Source of the DNA: Auricularia sp. M13
Taxonomy: Eukaryota; Basidiomycota; Agaricomycetes; Auriculariales; Auriculariaceae
Direction of reading: 5' to 3'
Assembly (NCBI GenBank): GCA_037042915.1
Contig: CM073193.1
Span: 3,286,001-3,350,000, forward strand
Length of the DNA stretch: 64,000 nucleotides
Made by a program: the position numbers and the translations under genes. Shown piece after piece: positions 1 to 11,400 of this stretch. Numbering within the stretch: the first letter of the stretch is position 1; every line of letters begins with the position of its first letter. Under the pieces are notes generated by a model, which made no database searches, had not been told where the DNA came from, and saw nothing but the letters and a program-made list of their open reading frames with translations.

Positions 1-1835
1 TCCTGCTGCGCTATCGGCATATATATGAAGTCGAGGCTATACGGATACACCGCGGGGTCTAATGCGCTGTGAGAACGTCTCGCCCTGGGCCGGACATGGA
101 CACGCACAGACGCCACAAAGAAATGGGTACGGCAGAGCGCTTGGACCGGTTTCGACCTCGCCTGCTATTGGCATGTAGATGAAGTCAAGGTTGTATGGAT
201 ACACCGCAGGATCTAGTCCGTTATTGTTGTCAGCATATTCGCGCCGGTGATGCAAGCACGCACAAATGCCAGAGAGGAACGGGTACGACAGAGCAGCCGG
301 TCCGGACTCGACCTCAGACGTTATGGGCACATATATGAGATCGAGGTTGTACGGATATACCGCAGGATCTGGATCAGACGTCAGTGAGCACTATGCACGA
401 GCTGGCGGGGACGCACAAATTCCTGTTGCAAAAGGATACGATGCTACAGGCACATTATCGACGAATTCCGCCTCCTTCTGTGGGTAGATGCAGTGCAGGT
501 TGTGCGGGTAGACACTTGGATACAAGGACTCTTCTATCCACGGGTAATGTGTTGCAAGTCGTATGGTCACAGGTGCCTGTGCACAAGTCTGCGAGGTGCT
601 GCTGTTTTGCGGGCCAATCGTAACGGCTGATGCCTTGCGTGGACGGACAACGTCAGCGTTGGCTTTGGCGGTAAGCTTCTTGGGTGCTGCGGGATAAAGC
701 TCGAAGTGAGGATACGTGGTCGGGTCTGCGATAAGTAAGCATTAGTATAGTAGGAATAAGCGCACTTGCAGATCGTAAGAGTAGGCCAAAGCGAAGGGAG
801 CCCAACAGCAGCGGATATGCGCCACTGCTCTGATCGTTCAGGCCGTGCATGCGGAGCGCTAGGCTCCGGATAAATGTCAAAATTAGGGTAGACGGTGGCG
901 TCTGGACCACGGTAAGTATCGTAAAGCTTTATCATTGCGGGCACGCACAAATTGTCAATGCAGGATACGTAGCGGGAAGTCGTACGGACAACGGTCCTGC
1001 CGAATCGAACGAATCCTTCGTGGGAGGATAGATGAACGACAGACTATGCGGATAAACGGCCGGGTCTGAGAAGAAATTAGTTGCTTGGTTTACCCAAGTC
1101 AGTGTTACACACAGATGTCCAACACCGGATAATCAGCTGGAAGGCTGATAGAGATGCCAGAAGACGATGCGCTGACTGCAACGGAAGCCAGCGGGTAGAT
1201 CTCCGAGAGACTATGGGGATAGACAGCGGGATCTGTATTGCACGCACGTTAGTAGGGCAACGATGTCCGTAGCTGCCTCGTACAAAGCGAGGCCTGAACG
1301 AATGGATAGGCCGGAATGAGCTTGACGCTGACTGCAGATGACTGGATGCGGGGCGGGTCTGAAAGAGTATTACGTTAGACTTACGAAGATAGACCAACTA
1401 AGCACGCACAGATACCGTCTGTAAATGGATAGCACACGGAGTCGTCGAGCAAAACCTGAACGAGGTTGACAGCGACCGCTGAAGATTGAATCATGCGTGC
1501 CGGGTCTGGAATTGGGTTGAAAATACATATGAGAATTGTGAATATAATTATAACTTGTGCACGTACAGATTCCGTTCGTGAATGGGTAGCTCACGGAGCC
1601 ATCAAGCATAACCGGTACCGATGCGTGAGACAGAACAGGGTCTGCTAGCCAGTGAGCTGTGATAGGGATGATGAGACAAGACTCACAGATGCCATGCACG
1701 AAGGGGTAGCCGTGGGAGCCGGGCAACATGACCTGAACCGTATGGCGATCTGAGAGTGAATTAGTTAATGGGAAAGGCGAAATGGGGGTGTTCACTTACA
1801 AACACCAGCTTCGAACGGGTAGCTGAGTGCGTCTA
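1..1835 (-). repeat. Array of repeat-encoding micro-exons and introns
   Basis: At least twelve exon-intron units with a recurring layout: acceptor then AC/AT-CC(T/G)-GC, a YP...IYP core, a second YP-F-xGI segment, and a donor right after a T (mostly GTGCGT or GTACGT). The two units 264-368 and 108-212 are the same length (105 nt) and nearly identical in protein (AVYPYNLDLIY versus AVYPYNLDFIY), and the partial unit at 1-58 matches them (AVYPYSLDFIY). The leftmost units are therefore the youngest duplicates. Unit 417-725 is an expanded 309-nt version carrying two YP motif pairs. Confidence 0.75.
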
Positions 1836-3711
1836 CTACAGCGTAAGTTCAAGTTGAATGGAGTCCAGGACCGATGCGTACCAATCGAGATCCCAGGAAG
1901 TGGTTGCTCGTCCTCGGAATCCTGGAACTGATTCCTGTAAGGCCACACAAATGACCACGGCTCGCGAGTCCAGGCATCGTAGTAGGGGAAGGATACTGCA
2001 CGCGGATGATGCGGGCGTGCTCCATCTTCCTGTACGTCGAAGGAGCGGTCTGCGATACCAGGCGTATAGACATAATCAACCGGGGACAATGGGCTAGCAG
2101 GGTACGATTCTTGTGGGCCCCATGAAGTTGCCGTGGCAGGAGTCACAGGTCGGCTCCAGGTCGCGCGTTGTCCGATATCCAAAGAAGCTGCATAATAATC
2201 GCTGTATTCGCTGACGGGGGAGCCAGCATACGATGCAGGACCCCAGGACGTTGCAGTGGTCGGTGTGCATGGCGCGTCATCCAGCATCCTGTACGCGATG
2301 TCTGGAGACGGCAAACGGACCGACAAAGCAAATGGCGAGTCAGGGTAGTCGTAAGGCCAACCGGTTGTTGCTGTGGACGGAGTAGGCGGTACCGATCCCT
2401 GCAGGCGGTATTCAAGGTGCACCGACGGCAGGGGCTCAGGCCAGTGTGGGGAGTCCAGGCAACTTTGGGGACCGGCAGAAGAGATGGACCAATCGAAGTC
2501 ATCCAGGTTTAATTCGACTTCTTCCTCGTCGTCCCCAGCGGCAACAGCAACGACCGGACCGTCAGCAGGGGTCTCCGGTGCAGAGTTGGGCATATGAGCA
2601 GGGTCCAAACTGATCTGACCGGTTTTATTGCTGGGCGGATTTGGGCTGGTACCACTGGCCATGCGCCACTGCATCACGCGGTTATCGGCCTCGACACGCT
2701 TAGCAGTCACTGGCTCCTCGTCCTGAGGAATCGGTGACAAACGCTTGGTCATTGGCGCCTCCTGCTCGCTCGGTGGACTCCGGGAATCGAGCAGAACGAT
2801 GTCGCGTGAGGCAGCATTAGCGCCTGAAGACTCGCCGTTGCGTTGCGTAAGGCTGAGTTTGCTTGGGCGGTTGACGACCGTTGCACGCGAAGAGCTGGCC
2901 AATTGCAAGGGGAACAGCCCGTTCTCCGAGCGCGCATCGTCGTCTCCAAATAGCGTCGAGCGGCTCTCCCGCTTCCGGTGATAAGACGCAGACGGCGCGA
3001 CCGACGGCGGGATGGGGACTTCGCCCCTCTGGACCCCTATCCAGGAATGATACCACAGTGCTTTGCGAACGTCAATGTCAAACTCGATGCGTCCGCTGAT
3101 GGGTAAGCCCATCCCAGGGGGCGGCGCGCTGTCATCGAAGAAATGGCCCCAGAGGAAGGGCCACGTCTCGTCTGTAACTCGCGGTGTCATGGTGAGACCG
3201 GAGTCCGTCATCTGCAAGTAAATGCAGACGCCGGAAACGGATGGCAGGCCAAACTCGCGGGCGATGGCAGTGAGCTGGCCGTACATCTGCAGTGACAGCC
3301 GGTAAGCTGAAACACGCAGCCGCAGTGCAGAGCATTACTCACTGTCGGAAACAGCGGCATTAGTATCCCATTGCTAAAACGACCGGAAGGGGAGGTGGAC
3401 AGTGTGTTGCCCACGACAGCCGGCTCCTTGGTCAGAGACGGCGGCGGAAGTACAACGACGAGCCAGCGAGAGGCGCGCGGTCCAACTCGCTGCGTCTCCC
3501 GCAGAGCAGGTGCGCCGGTGCTGTGGTAGGAGACTGTCGAGGAAACCCGTCGGAATCGCGACGCTGCCGTCTCTGGTAAGGGCTCGTGAACGTGGTCTTG
3601 GACGCTTGGGATCATGTGGTCGAGTTCTGTGTCTGGCGGGCTAGCGGGAAGCTGAACGGGGCGAGGAATGTCCTCTGGCATGGCCTTGTGAAAGTAGGTC
3701 AAACGCGACAT
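1..3711 (-). CDS. Tandem 'YP....IYP' repeat protein, one repeat per exon (3' end outside window)
   Basis: I do not recognise a function. Exon 1 (3711-3343) starts MSRLTYFHK. A 56-nt intron leads to a 1.4-kb exon 2 (3286-1882) with a conserved-looking segment (AIAREFGLPSVSGVCIYL, then IEFDIDVRKALWYHSW) and a low-complexity middle. Twelve small exons follow on the minus strand: 1835-1800, 1749-1687, 1641-1567, 1505-1410, 1358-1284, 1232-1113, 1065-949, 901-770, 725-417, 368-264, 212-108 and 58-(1). Every complete one is a multiple of 3 long (36-309 nt) and is bounded by phase-1 introns of 44-61 nt. From 1749 down the split codon is normally the second Tyr of a YPxxxxIYP motif (T|AY); the first junctions of the series give V and Y or S. 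Examples are TVYPNFDIYP, TTYPHFELYP and AVYPHSLSFIYP. There is no stop before base 1, so the gene continues leftwards. The exon chain is well supported; the exact start is less certain. Confidence 0.75.
2060..2425 (-). repeat. Three internal protein repeats (TPxTATSWGP..SP) in exon 2
   Basis: Within exon 2 of the YP-repeat gene the translation holds three related segments, with cores TPSTATTGWPYDYPDSP, TPTTATSWGPASYAGSP and TPATATSWGPQESYPASP. Each is followed by an aromatic-rich tail. They are spaced about 40 residues apart and look like an older internal duplication, separate from the exon-based repeats further along the gene. Confidence 0.6.
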
Positions 3712-4030
3712 CACACCTGGTGACTATGCGGCACAGAGAGCAAAAGACAGACAGAGAAACGAAGAGAGCGACGACAGAGGACCTCAAGGCGCGCCGTCCA
3801 AAGGCAACACTGAAGCTTGAAGATCAAGAGGCGCAGCGGAGCCTGGGCAGCAGAGAGTGACGGATGATGGAGATGCCGGACAGTATCGCCGTGGCAACAA
3901 AAAACTGAAACTCAAAAGTGCTGCCGCATTGCTTCAGTACGAGAGGAAAAAGGCCCGAAATGTAGTAAATGGTACACTACTAACAGTGCATTACATATTG
4001 TATCTATGGGACAACCAGAACAAATTGTTC
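3712..4030. other. Intergenic, upstream of the YP-repeat gene and downstream of PSY2
   Basis: About 320 bp between the start of the repeat gene and the stop codon of PSY2. It includes an A-rich stretch at 3895-4020 that would fit 3' UTR of PSY2. No coding signal is seen. Confidence 0.5.
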
Positions 4031-7000
4031 TCAGCCACCATCGTCTTTCAATTTCTCGTCAGATGGCGGCGCCGAAGGAGAAGGAGGCAAACTGCTCTTC
4101 GAGCCCAAGACCAGCTTGATCTTCTTCGAGCCTTCCTCCTTTCTTGCACCAGCTATGGGTCGAGGCACCAGGTCATCTTCGGCATCCGAAGATAATGCTT
4201 GTCGTTTGCGTGCTGCCAAACGCGCGAGTCCATCATCCTCGTCCTCCTCTTCGTCACTTCGCCGTCTCTTGGATGTTGGTCGCGGGCCCAGACCAGTAGC
4301 CTCGGCACCGGAGTTGATACCCAGGGCTGAGAGGAAACCGCCTTCCGTTGCCGCCGACGTCGAGCTCTCCGGCAACCCACTTGCCGACGCTGCAGAGGAG
4401 GTTTCCTCAGCTGTCGACATGTTGACCTCAGGGGTTGATGCATCGGGGACTGATTCATCTTCCTCATCGTAGTCAACCAACGGTGCTGGACTGCCACGCG
4501 ATAACGACGAGCGAGACGGTGAGCCGGACGCAAGAGTATTGCCGCGCATTCGTTTTCGCTTGAGGTTATTCGACGCTGTATGCAACTTGGACTGCGAGAA
4601 GGACGGGGCGTCGTCGCCGTTGAAGTACGCATCTTCTTCCAGCTCGGCCAAACGTGTAGCATCAAGCGTGCGCTTCTGCGCCGTACTACAAATTGCCTCA
4701 TCAGGATCCAGTACGGTGATGATGTTGCATCGCCCATACCTCTTGGCGGGCTCTTCCGGTAGGGGAGGAGGCTCGATGTTCATCTGGTGTCGCCGGAGTA
4801 GCAAGTCAAAGCGGTCGTAGGTGGTGGGTAGTGCAATGAGCTTCTCCAGGAGAGGAAGATGTCGCGTAACCAGTCCACGAATAACATCTTTCCTATTTTC
4901 CTGAAAGCAGCCGTCAGTATCGGGAAAACGTTCAATGAATCGTCTTACTCGTCGGATGAACTCAAACAACTCGTAGGCTGCAGAACTCAAGAGATTGTCG
5001 CGTGGCGCCTCCCGCAATGTGAACTCGAGAACAGGTTGGAAAACTTCGCCCTCGTCAAACAGCATGTTGATCTTCGGGTTGTCGATCTTCATGCAGGCTC
5101 GGAAAAAACGCACTGAAGCTATAATGGCCCTTAGTTAGCTAAACGGCTTAGCAAATCACATTTAAAAATCACTCACCCAACCGCACGTGCTTATCCCTCG
5201 CACGAAGCAAGGTGGCGACCCGCAAATGCAGCTTGGACGTGAAGAGGAAGATTTGACTTCGGAACGAGTGCTGGAGGACGAAGGCGGAGAGAAGGTCGCA
5301 CAGATAGAGGAAAAGGTTTGCCTGGTCTTTCGTGAACTTGAGAGTCGATGCTGTAGGCAGACGTCAGTGATGAGGACAAAAGGACGCCAATGCCCTTCTT
5401 ACAGGAGGCACTCTTGAATTCCGGGACGTCTTCCAACGGCTGGAAGAGCTTGTTGACCCAGACCTTGTAGAAATGATCCAAAAATGCATCATGGTTGGGG
5501 TCGTCCTTGGGCCGGAGAGCACGCAAGGCAGTCAACTACATCGACAATCAACCTTCTAGGCAAATTACCGAGGAAGCCAATCAACGTACCAGTCCCTGTC
5601 CTTCCTGCGGAGAATCCAGCATTGTGCGCAAAGCATCCGCCATCTGGCTCTTCAGAGCCCACTCATGGGACCCTGTGAGGACACGAATCATCTCCCCGAG
5701 TAACGGCTCAGTATCGCGTGGTGCTTGGGACGGAGGCGACTGCTTGCCCGCCGCCTGCTCTTTCTCCGCCTCGGCGCGAGATGTCACTTGGCGTAGAACG
5801 TGTGCGCGCGTCCCTGCAGTATCATGCTCGACAAGGAGTGTCAAGACTTCTCCCGCAGTGCTTGTAAGCTGCCGATCGCCATGTTCCGCGCCATACGCAA
5901 GCGCCCATTGCAACGCGTGCAGCACGCCCTGCTCCACGATGGAACGGAAGAGAGCCATGCGTGCAGGTAATTGCACGTTCTTGCCCATGACGCACAGTTG
6001 CTGGATGAGGAAGACGACGTCCCGTTTCTGGGCATCCGTAGGAACGGCCGGGACGACCTCGCCGTTGGAAGATGTCGACGCGGCCCATTGCTCCGAGCTA
6101 GTGGAAGGCTTGCCACCGCTGGGAAAGCGGTTTCCCACACGACCATTGATGCCCATCGTATTCCACCACCGGACGTCGACGAACATGCTCACGAGCTGCT
6201 TCATGAACGATTCGTCCTGCTGGATGTGGCTGATGATGTCGATCTGGTTAAAAATGATGCAAGAGTTCAGGACGTTGAACGTTGTGTCGTCCAACGCGCG
6301 GGAGAGCACGACATCCTTGAGAAATTGGAGTCGGTAAGTCTGATGGATCTTCTTCTGGACGCCCTCGTCCTTGAACTCGATGACGGGCCGAAAGCGAGAC
6401 TGCCCCTTCAGGAAATCTCGGTAACAGGCCTTGTGGGTTGGAAACTCGGGGTCGTCTAGAGGAATATGTCAGAAGTGCGCGCGCGAGCTTTGACATGGCG
6501 ACTCACACTCAAGTATCCCACACACGCCTTCGAACAGTTCGTCTGCCATAACGTACTCGTAGATCATGTGGTCATTGAGTAGGACTGGGGAATACCATCA
6601 GGATAGTTCTACGATGTGTGGTCGTTTCGTTACTCACGTATGGTCTGCATGCAACTGCATAGTGCATGTAAGTCGTCCAAGCTTTCCAAATCTTCTGCCT
6701 GTTGCAGAACATCGACCATGGACTTGACATAATTCTTGTTGATGATGTATTCGCATAGACGGCCTTTCGCGGTGGAGGATCGTGCGAGGGCCTTGATAGC
6801 ATGTTCAACTTCCTTGATCACGCCGAGGGTGGGTTGTGGCAGTCGGCCTGCCTGTATGATTTGCGAGGAAGTGGTGGGCTCAGAGCCGATAAGCGGCGAG
6901 GATGATGCGCCGTCGCCTAGCGTGGCAGGTGAGATACTGACGACGACAACAGGTCGCGCTATAGGTGCCGCGGACGCACCTTTGCCGTTGCTAAGATGCC

Positions 7001-7826
7001 TTTGGACCTCGCCGATAAACTCCCAGACTTCTGCGCAGCCCTCGACGTCCTGGAAGCTGAGCGCGTAATCGGTGCCATCGGTCTCTGTCCATACAATCAG
7101 GGTGTCTGCGGAAAGTCCGAGTTAGACGCGGGGGCAGTCACGCGAGCCGGTGGCGGACGGATACGCGCCTTGCTGTCGCTGGTAGACGTCGAGGCCACGG
7201 ATGGTGTGCTGGAGCAGGATCTTGTCAGGGTCGGCCTCGCTCTTTGCGATGATTTTGGCCTCCTGGGCGTTGTCGTCGAAGTCGCCGGTGCAGAAGGCGG
7301 TGCCACGGTCCTCCCACTGCATGTCCACAAGCTCGTAGACCTTCATGCGCGTGTTGAGGCACATGCCGTCCTCAGCGGCGGGCTGTGGCGGACACACCTT
7401 GACGCGTCTTAGGTCGGCAACGTAGTCTATTTCCTCCGTGTCGCTCGACGCCTCCGACCCGCCCGGGTCGCTCGACATCGCCTGGTCGCTGTCCAGCGTG
7501 TCCTCGGACGCTGCGCGCCCGTCTGGCGAGGGCGCGCGCTCGTCGTCGGCCGGGCTGTCAGCGGGCGCGGGGCTGATGTCATTGGCCTCTGGCCCGGGCG
7601 AGCCTGGCTGGGCGCGCGGCTTGGACGGCGACGGCTGCGGGGAGCCGGCAGAGTGCGCGGCGCCGTTCAGCTGTCTGGCGGCGCGCGACATGAAGCCTGG
7701 CGAGAGACGCGGCGGGGAGTCCGCAGGCCGTGCGGGTGGTTTGCGCTGGCTGGTGGGAGAGCTCGTGGGCGACGGGCGGGGCGGCGACGGCGTCGATGGG
7801 GCATGGGCAGTCGCTACGCTGCTCAT
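4031..7826 (-). CDS. PSY2: Protein phosphatase 4 regulatory subunit 3 (SMEK/Psy2)
   Basis: Scaffold that directs PP4 to substrates such as DNA-damage checkpoint proteins. The protein opens with about 120 residues of Ser/Pro/Ala-rich sequence, then the SMEK EVH1-like domain (VYELVDMQWEDRGTAFCTG, KILLQHTI, then DTLIVWTETDG and ALSFQDVEGCAEVWEFI across an intron). Next come the family's Armadillo/HEAT core (VLEYDPEFPTH region, QFLKDVVLSRALDDTTFNVL, SCIIFNQIDIISHIQQDESF, MNIEPPPLPEE) and a Ser/acidic tail with Lys/Arg clusters (KRKRMRG, KRRRSDEEEDEDD) that look like nuclear localisation signals. There are several introns; the one at 7106-7168 has a GC donor. A transposable element begins 78 bp upstream of the start codon. 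Identification is secure; some internal splice sites were not resolved. Confidence 0.92.
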
Positions 7827-7895
7827 TGCCCGCGAGAAATGGTGCAGGGGTGCCGGAGTGACTGTCGGGGCCGCCGGCGGGACGCGTTCAGTCTG

Positions 7896-7904
7896 ACGTT
7901 CAGG
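7896..7904. repeat. Target-site duplication, left copy (ACGTTCAGG)
   Basis: A 9-bp direct repeat immediately outside the left terminal inverted repeat. It is identical to bases 15175-15183 outside the right end, as expected for insertion through a 9-bp staggered cut. Confidence 0.9.
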
Positions 7905-8161
7905 TAGTCTCGTAACCAGACGTTCGTTGCGTCGGAGTTGGAAACTCCGTTCGGCAACGAACGTCTGGGAAGCACCGTCGCAGTTTAAATAGGTCAGAAA
8001 TCCCAGATAGCCGTGTGAAAAAAGACTTCGCCGAATCGAGCTCGCGCACCTCTCAAAAATTGTTCTCTCAGACCCGTAACTAAAAATTGATATTATCGCA
8101 TTTGGGGTCGATTGAATATATGAATGTTTTGACCTCCGGAAAATACTCAGTAATTAGTAGC
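7905..8161. repeat. Left terminal inverted repeat
   Basis: Pairs with 14920-15174 in inverse orientation. Long exact blocks include GGTTTAAATAGGTCAGAAATC (one mismatch), the block ending CCGTGTGAAAAAAGACTT, TTCTCTCAGACCCGTAA, and the block from GACCTCCGGAAAATACTC to AATTAGTAGC at the inner edge. A stretch at about 8030-8060 has diverged between the two ends. Confidence 0.88.
7916..7968. other. Sub-terminal hairpin, left end of element
   Basis: Perfect 15-bp stem CCAGACGTTCGTTGC (7916-7930) with its reverse complement at 7954-7968. A nested 7-bp stem CGGAGTT/AACTCCG (7933-7939/7943-7949) closes a 3-nt loop. It begins right after the shared terminal CTCGTAA. Confidence 0.85.
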
Positions 8162-8469
8162 GGCCTTCTGAAATTGTCGGAAGCGTTGCAACATGTACAG
8201 GCATGTGCTAGGCTACCAATGCAATGTTTGGTGTAGGTACCAGTGGGGTGAATGGACTTGGGAGCCCGCTGTTGTGAGCGATGACCGTCATCTTTCTCCC
8301 CGCTCATCAATGCGGGCCTGTCGCGTCTCTTTCAACTCTTGTGATAGCTTCGACGACGGATCGAAGCAGAATGAATATAGGCTGTGCATTGGCGCTCACG
8401 AAGCCGCGGCTACAGTACAAGTTGAACACTCGGCTGAGCTGCCGAGACTGTTTGCACCTTGTCCCCGTT

Positions 8470-11400
8470 TTACATGTCCTCGAGCTCGCTATCGTAGTCT
8501 GCCCAGCTCGCGTCTGGGTCGAGCATGATGTCTTCCTCGTCGAAAACCAACCGCTCGGCTTCATCAGCCTCAACGGCGGTGTCACTGGGTTCAGCGGCGG
8601 CTTGACTGTCGCCATCACTGCTTGAGCTATCCGACCCGATTTCCTCGTCACTCCCGCCCTCCTGTCGTACAGCATCCGCGCTTTCGGTCTGCAGCTGTAA
8701 ATCCTTGTCTGCTGCTGTTTCCTGGACCGTCAAGTCTACGTCCATCGTCTGTTCGTGGAGATGCAGCCTACTCGCGGCCGCAGCAGCGGATTCCTGTACG
8801 GCCGTGTTTTGTGCAGCGTTGGCGGTTCCCTGTGCTCCAGGGTTGTAGTCTGCCAAGGGCTTGACTCTACACCGCGCCTGAAGAGTCTTGAATTCAGCGC
8901 TGTAGTCGGTAAGCGTTGCATTCGCGCCATCCATCATCTGCTGCAGCCCGAGCCCGAAGAGGTCGGGAACCGGGTTTATCTCGCTTTCGTCGACGCTCTT
9001 TCGCTCCGCGCCCTTCTCGTAAACCTTGTGCTCTTTCAGGCTGGTCATGAGGACTTGGATATCGCGTGTCAAGTCCGGCGAGGTGTGTTTGCTGCCCTGG
9101 TACGACCCGAGCGACGCATGCACCTTGTCCGCGACCTTCCGAAGAACGTCTATGCACGGTGAAATCATTGCTAGCCACTCTGGTGATGAATTACTGCCAT
9201 GCGCGGCGTACACGCGCTGTCGCGGCTTCAGTGCGGGCTGGCAGATGCGTATGCGCGACATACCTTTATCCAGAAGTTCAGATGCTCTTGCATATGGTCT
9301 AACGCAACCCATCCGTCCTTTGTGCCCGTAGGATTAACGAGCCAGTTCTTCAGCACAAGGTCTCTGGATACAGGTGAGGAACCATTGCCAATAGACCGAA
9401 AGCGACTCACCGCAACTTCTCAGGCCAAACGCGCAAGATGTAGTGGAGCAGGTACATCATCTCCCGTGCGTATTTCGGATGCCCGCCTGCTTTGAACGTC
9501 ATGGCTAACCACTTGAGCGCCAGGACGATATGGTTTGAACGACCAGATTTGATAGCCCTCAGGAAGGTGCGCAGCCCAACTGCGTCGCGCAGAAAGAGTA
9601 CGCCGTTTTCGAAGACCTTGTCGCCCCTGCCACCTTTCCTCCTCTCGTTTCGAAGCTCGGCGACACTGACGATAGACGCGTAGGTTCTCCAGATTGACTG
9701 CACATGCAGATGCAGATCATTGAAGGTTACGATGGAGCGCGCACAGGCCGCGAGATCGTCGTGCCCCGTGACTTTGAGCAAGCAATGCAGGATTCGGGCG
9801 TTCATCGATACCGAGAGCAGGTCGCGGCAGACGTGGTATGCTGGCAACGAGGACAGGACAATCGGCTTGCGTCGCAGGACCGTGTTGTGGAACCACAGTG
9901 AGCCTGGATCCCTTGTTCCCGTATCTGGCTTACCCCAGTGTGCCGTGAGCAGGCAGGTCACGGCCGACATACCGGTGTGGAATAGCGCTGGGATGGGCTT
10001 GGCCCACCGCCAGCTTTCGACGTCGCTTTCGTGACCAGCGCGCGCGCCAATGATAGACCGTTGTCGCGCCACAGTGAGCTGATCGCCGAAGAACAAACGG
10101 ACCAATTTGGGCTTCCCCGGTGCGTCGAGCTCAACTCCCAGCTGCGCATGAATCGTGTTGACCGCGTCAACGTTTCCAGCGATAGAGGCTTCGTCGATGT
10201 CCATGGTCTGCAGCGGAAAGATTTCGCTTTGGTGCACGGTGAGTTGGAAGTCGTCGACTGGGTCTGCCGCGTCGATATTCTTCTTGAATCGCGCGAAATG
10301 ACCAGCGCCGTAGTCCAAGATTGCGTGCTCCATAGTGCTAACACTCAGGTCTGTCCATAGGCATGCCTCGGCAGGCGAGAAGATGAGATCTTCTTCGACG
10401 AGTGGACCAGCGGCAAGAAAGGCTGCCTCGGCGGTTTCGAGGCTCAACGCATCTTCAACGTCTTTGCTGTCGGGATGGAGACCAGCGGCAGTCGCGGCTG
10501 TCATGTTCTGAATGGCATCTGACATCTATTGAGCGCAGGTTGGGCTGGCGGGTCGCACGTACCTGTTCGTGCCATTGTTTGCTCAGCAACGTTGCCTGCC
10601 ATATTGACGTTATCGTAGGTCGTCTTATACTTTCCCGTCTTCGCCAGCTCCTGAGCACCCTGCATACATGATGCAGACAGGGATGGTAGGATACCATTGC
10701 CTCGCAAGCGGTCCACCGGCTGCCGTTCACTCAGAGTTGTCGCGTTCTGGACGGCAGGGCCTTCGGCAGACAATGCGGCTTCTTGGGTTACCGACTCCGT
10801 GACGCCCTCTATTCGCAGGTTCGACCGTCGGTGGTCCTCTTTCTGAACAAGAGTTGTGTAGCTGCAGGTATAACCCGCATGCGAGAGAACACTGATCGTC
10901 TGACGCTGCGCGCCAGTCGCATACAGATAGAGGCCGTGATAATTTGCGACCAGGCTGTTCATCCGACTATGTTGGCGAAGGAGATTCGACAAAGTGTATG
11001 TGATTATCTTAAAGGCACTGTCAGATTCTGACAGAAATATGACAGACATGCCCACCGTTTGACAACGTCCCTGGGATGACTCGGCCTGCGCCTTCAGCTG
11101 GCGTTGTGAGGTCGCAAACATCGTGCAGACCTCAACCATTACCGGTGCAGCTGTTTTGAACTGCGGGTACAGGTTCGTCGCATCGAACGCTAGCACCTTC
11201 TCCTTGCTCATTTCCTGAGCAGTTGCCCGCAGCCATCCAGCCTGAGTAATCTTGGCAGCTTCGCGCGCGGCCAGACCAGCGACGTATGTCGTCATCCACT
11301 GCTCCACGCGAGCTACGACCCTAGGTGCTGAACCATTCCGCCCGCGCGTTGTCCAGTACGTCAAGAGCGCCTCGATGAAGCCCGCGCCCTTGAAGAGGTC

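Noticed and set aside
1081-1397. Several separate small proteins at 1-1.8 kb
   Set aside because: They are exons and introns of one repeat-encoding gene; phases and donor/acceptor sites join them in a single frame.
5495-6337. 280-codon open frame on the plus strand
   Set aside because: Antisense shadow of the PSY2 coding exons; its residues mirror the conserved minus-strand protein and show no domain.
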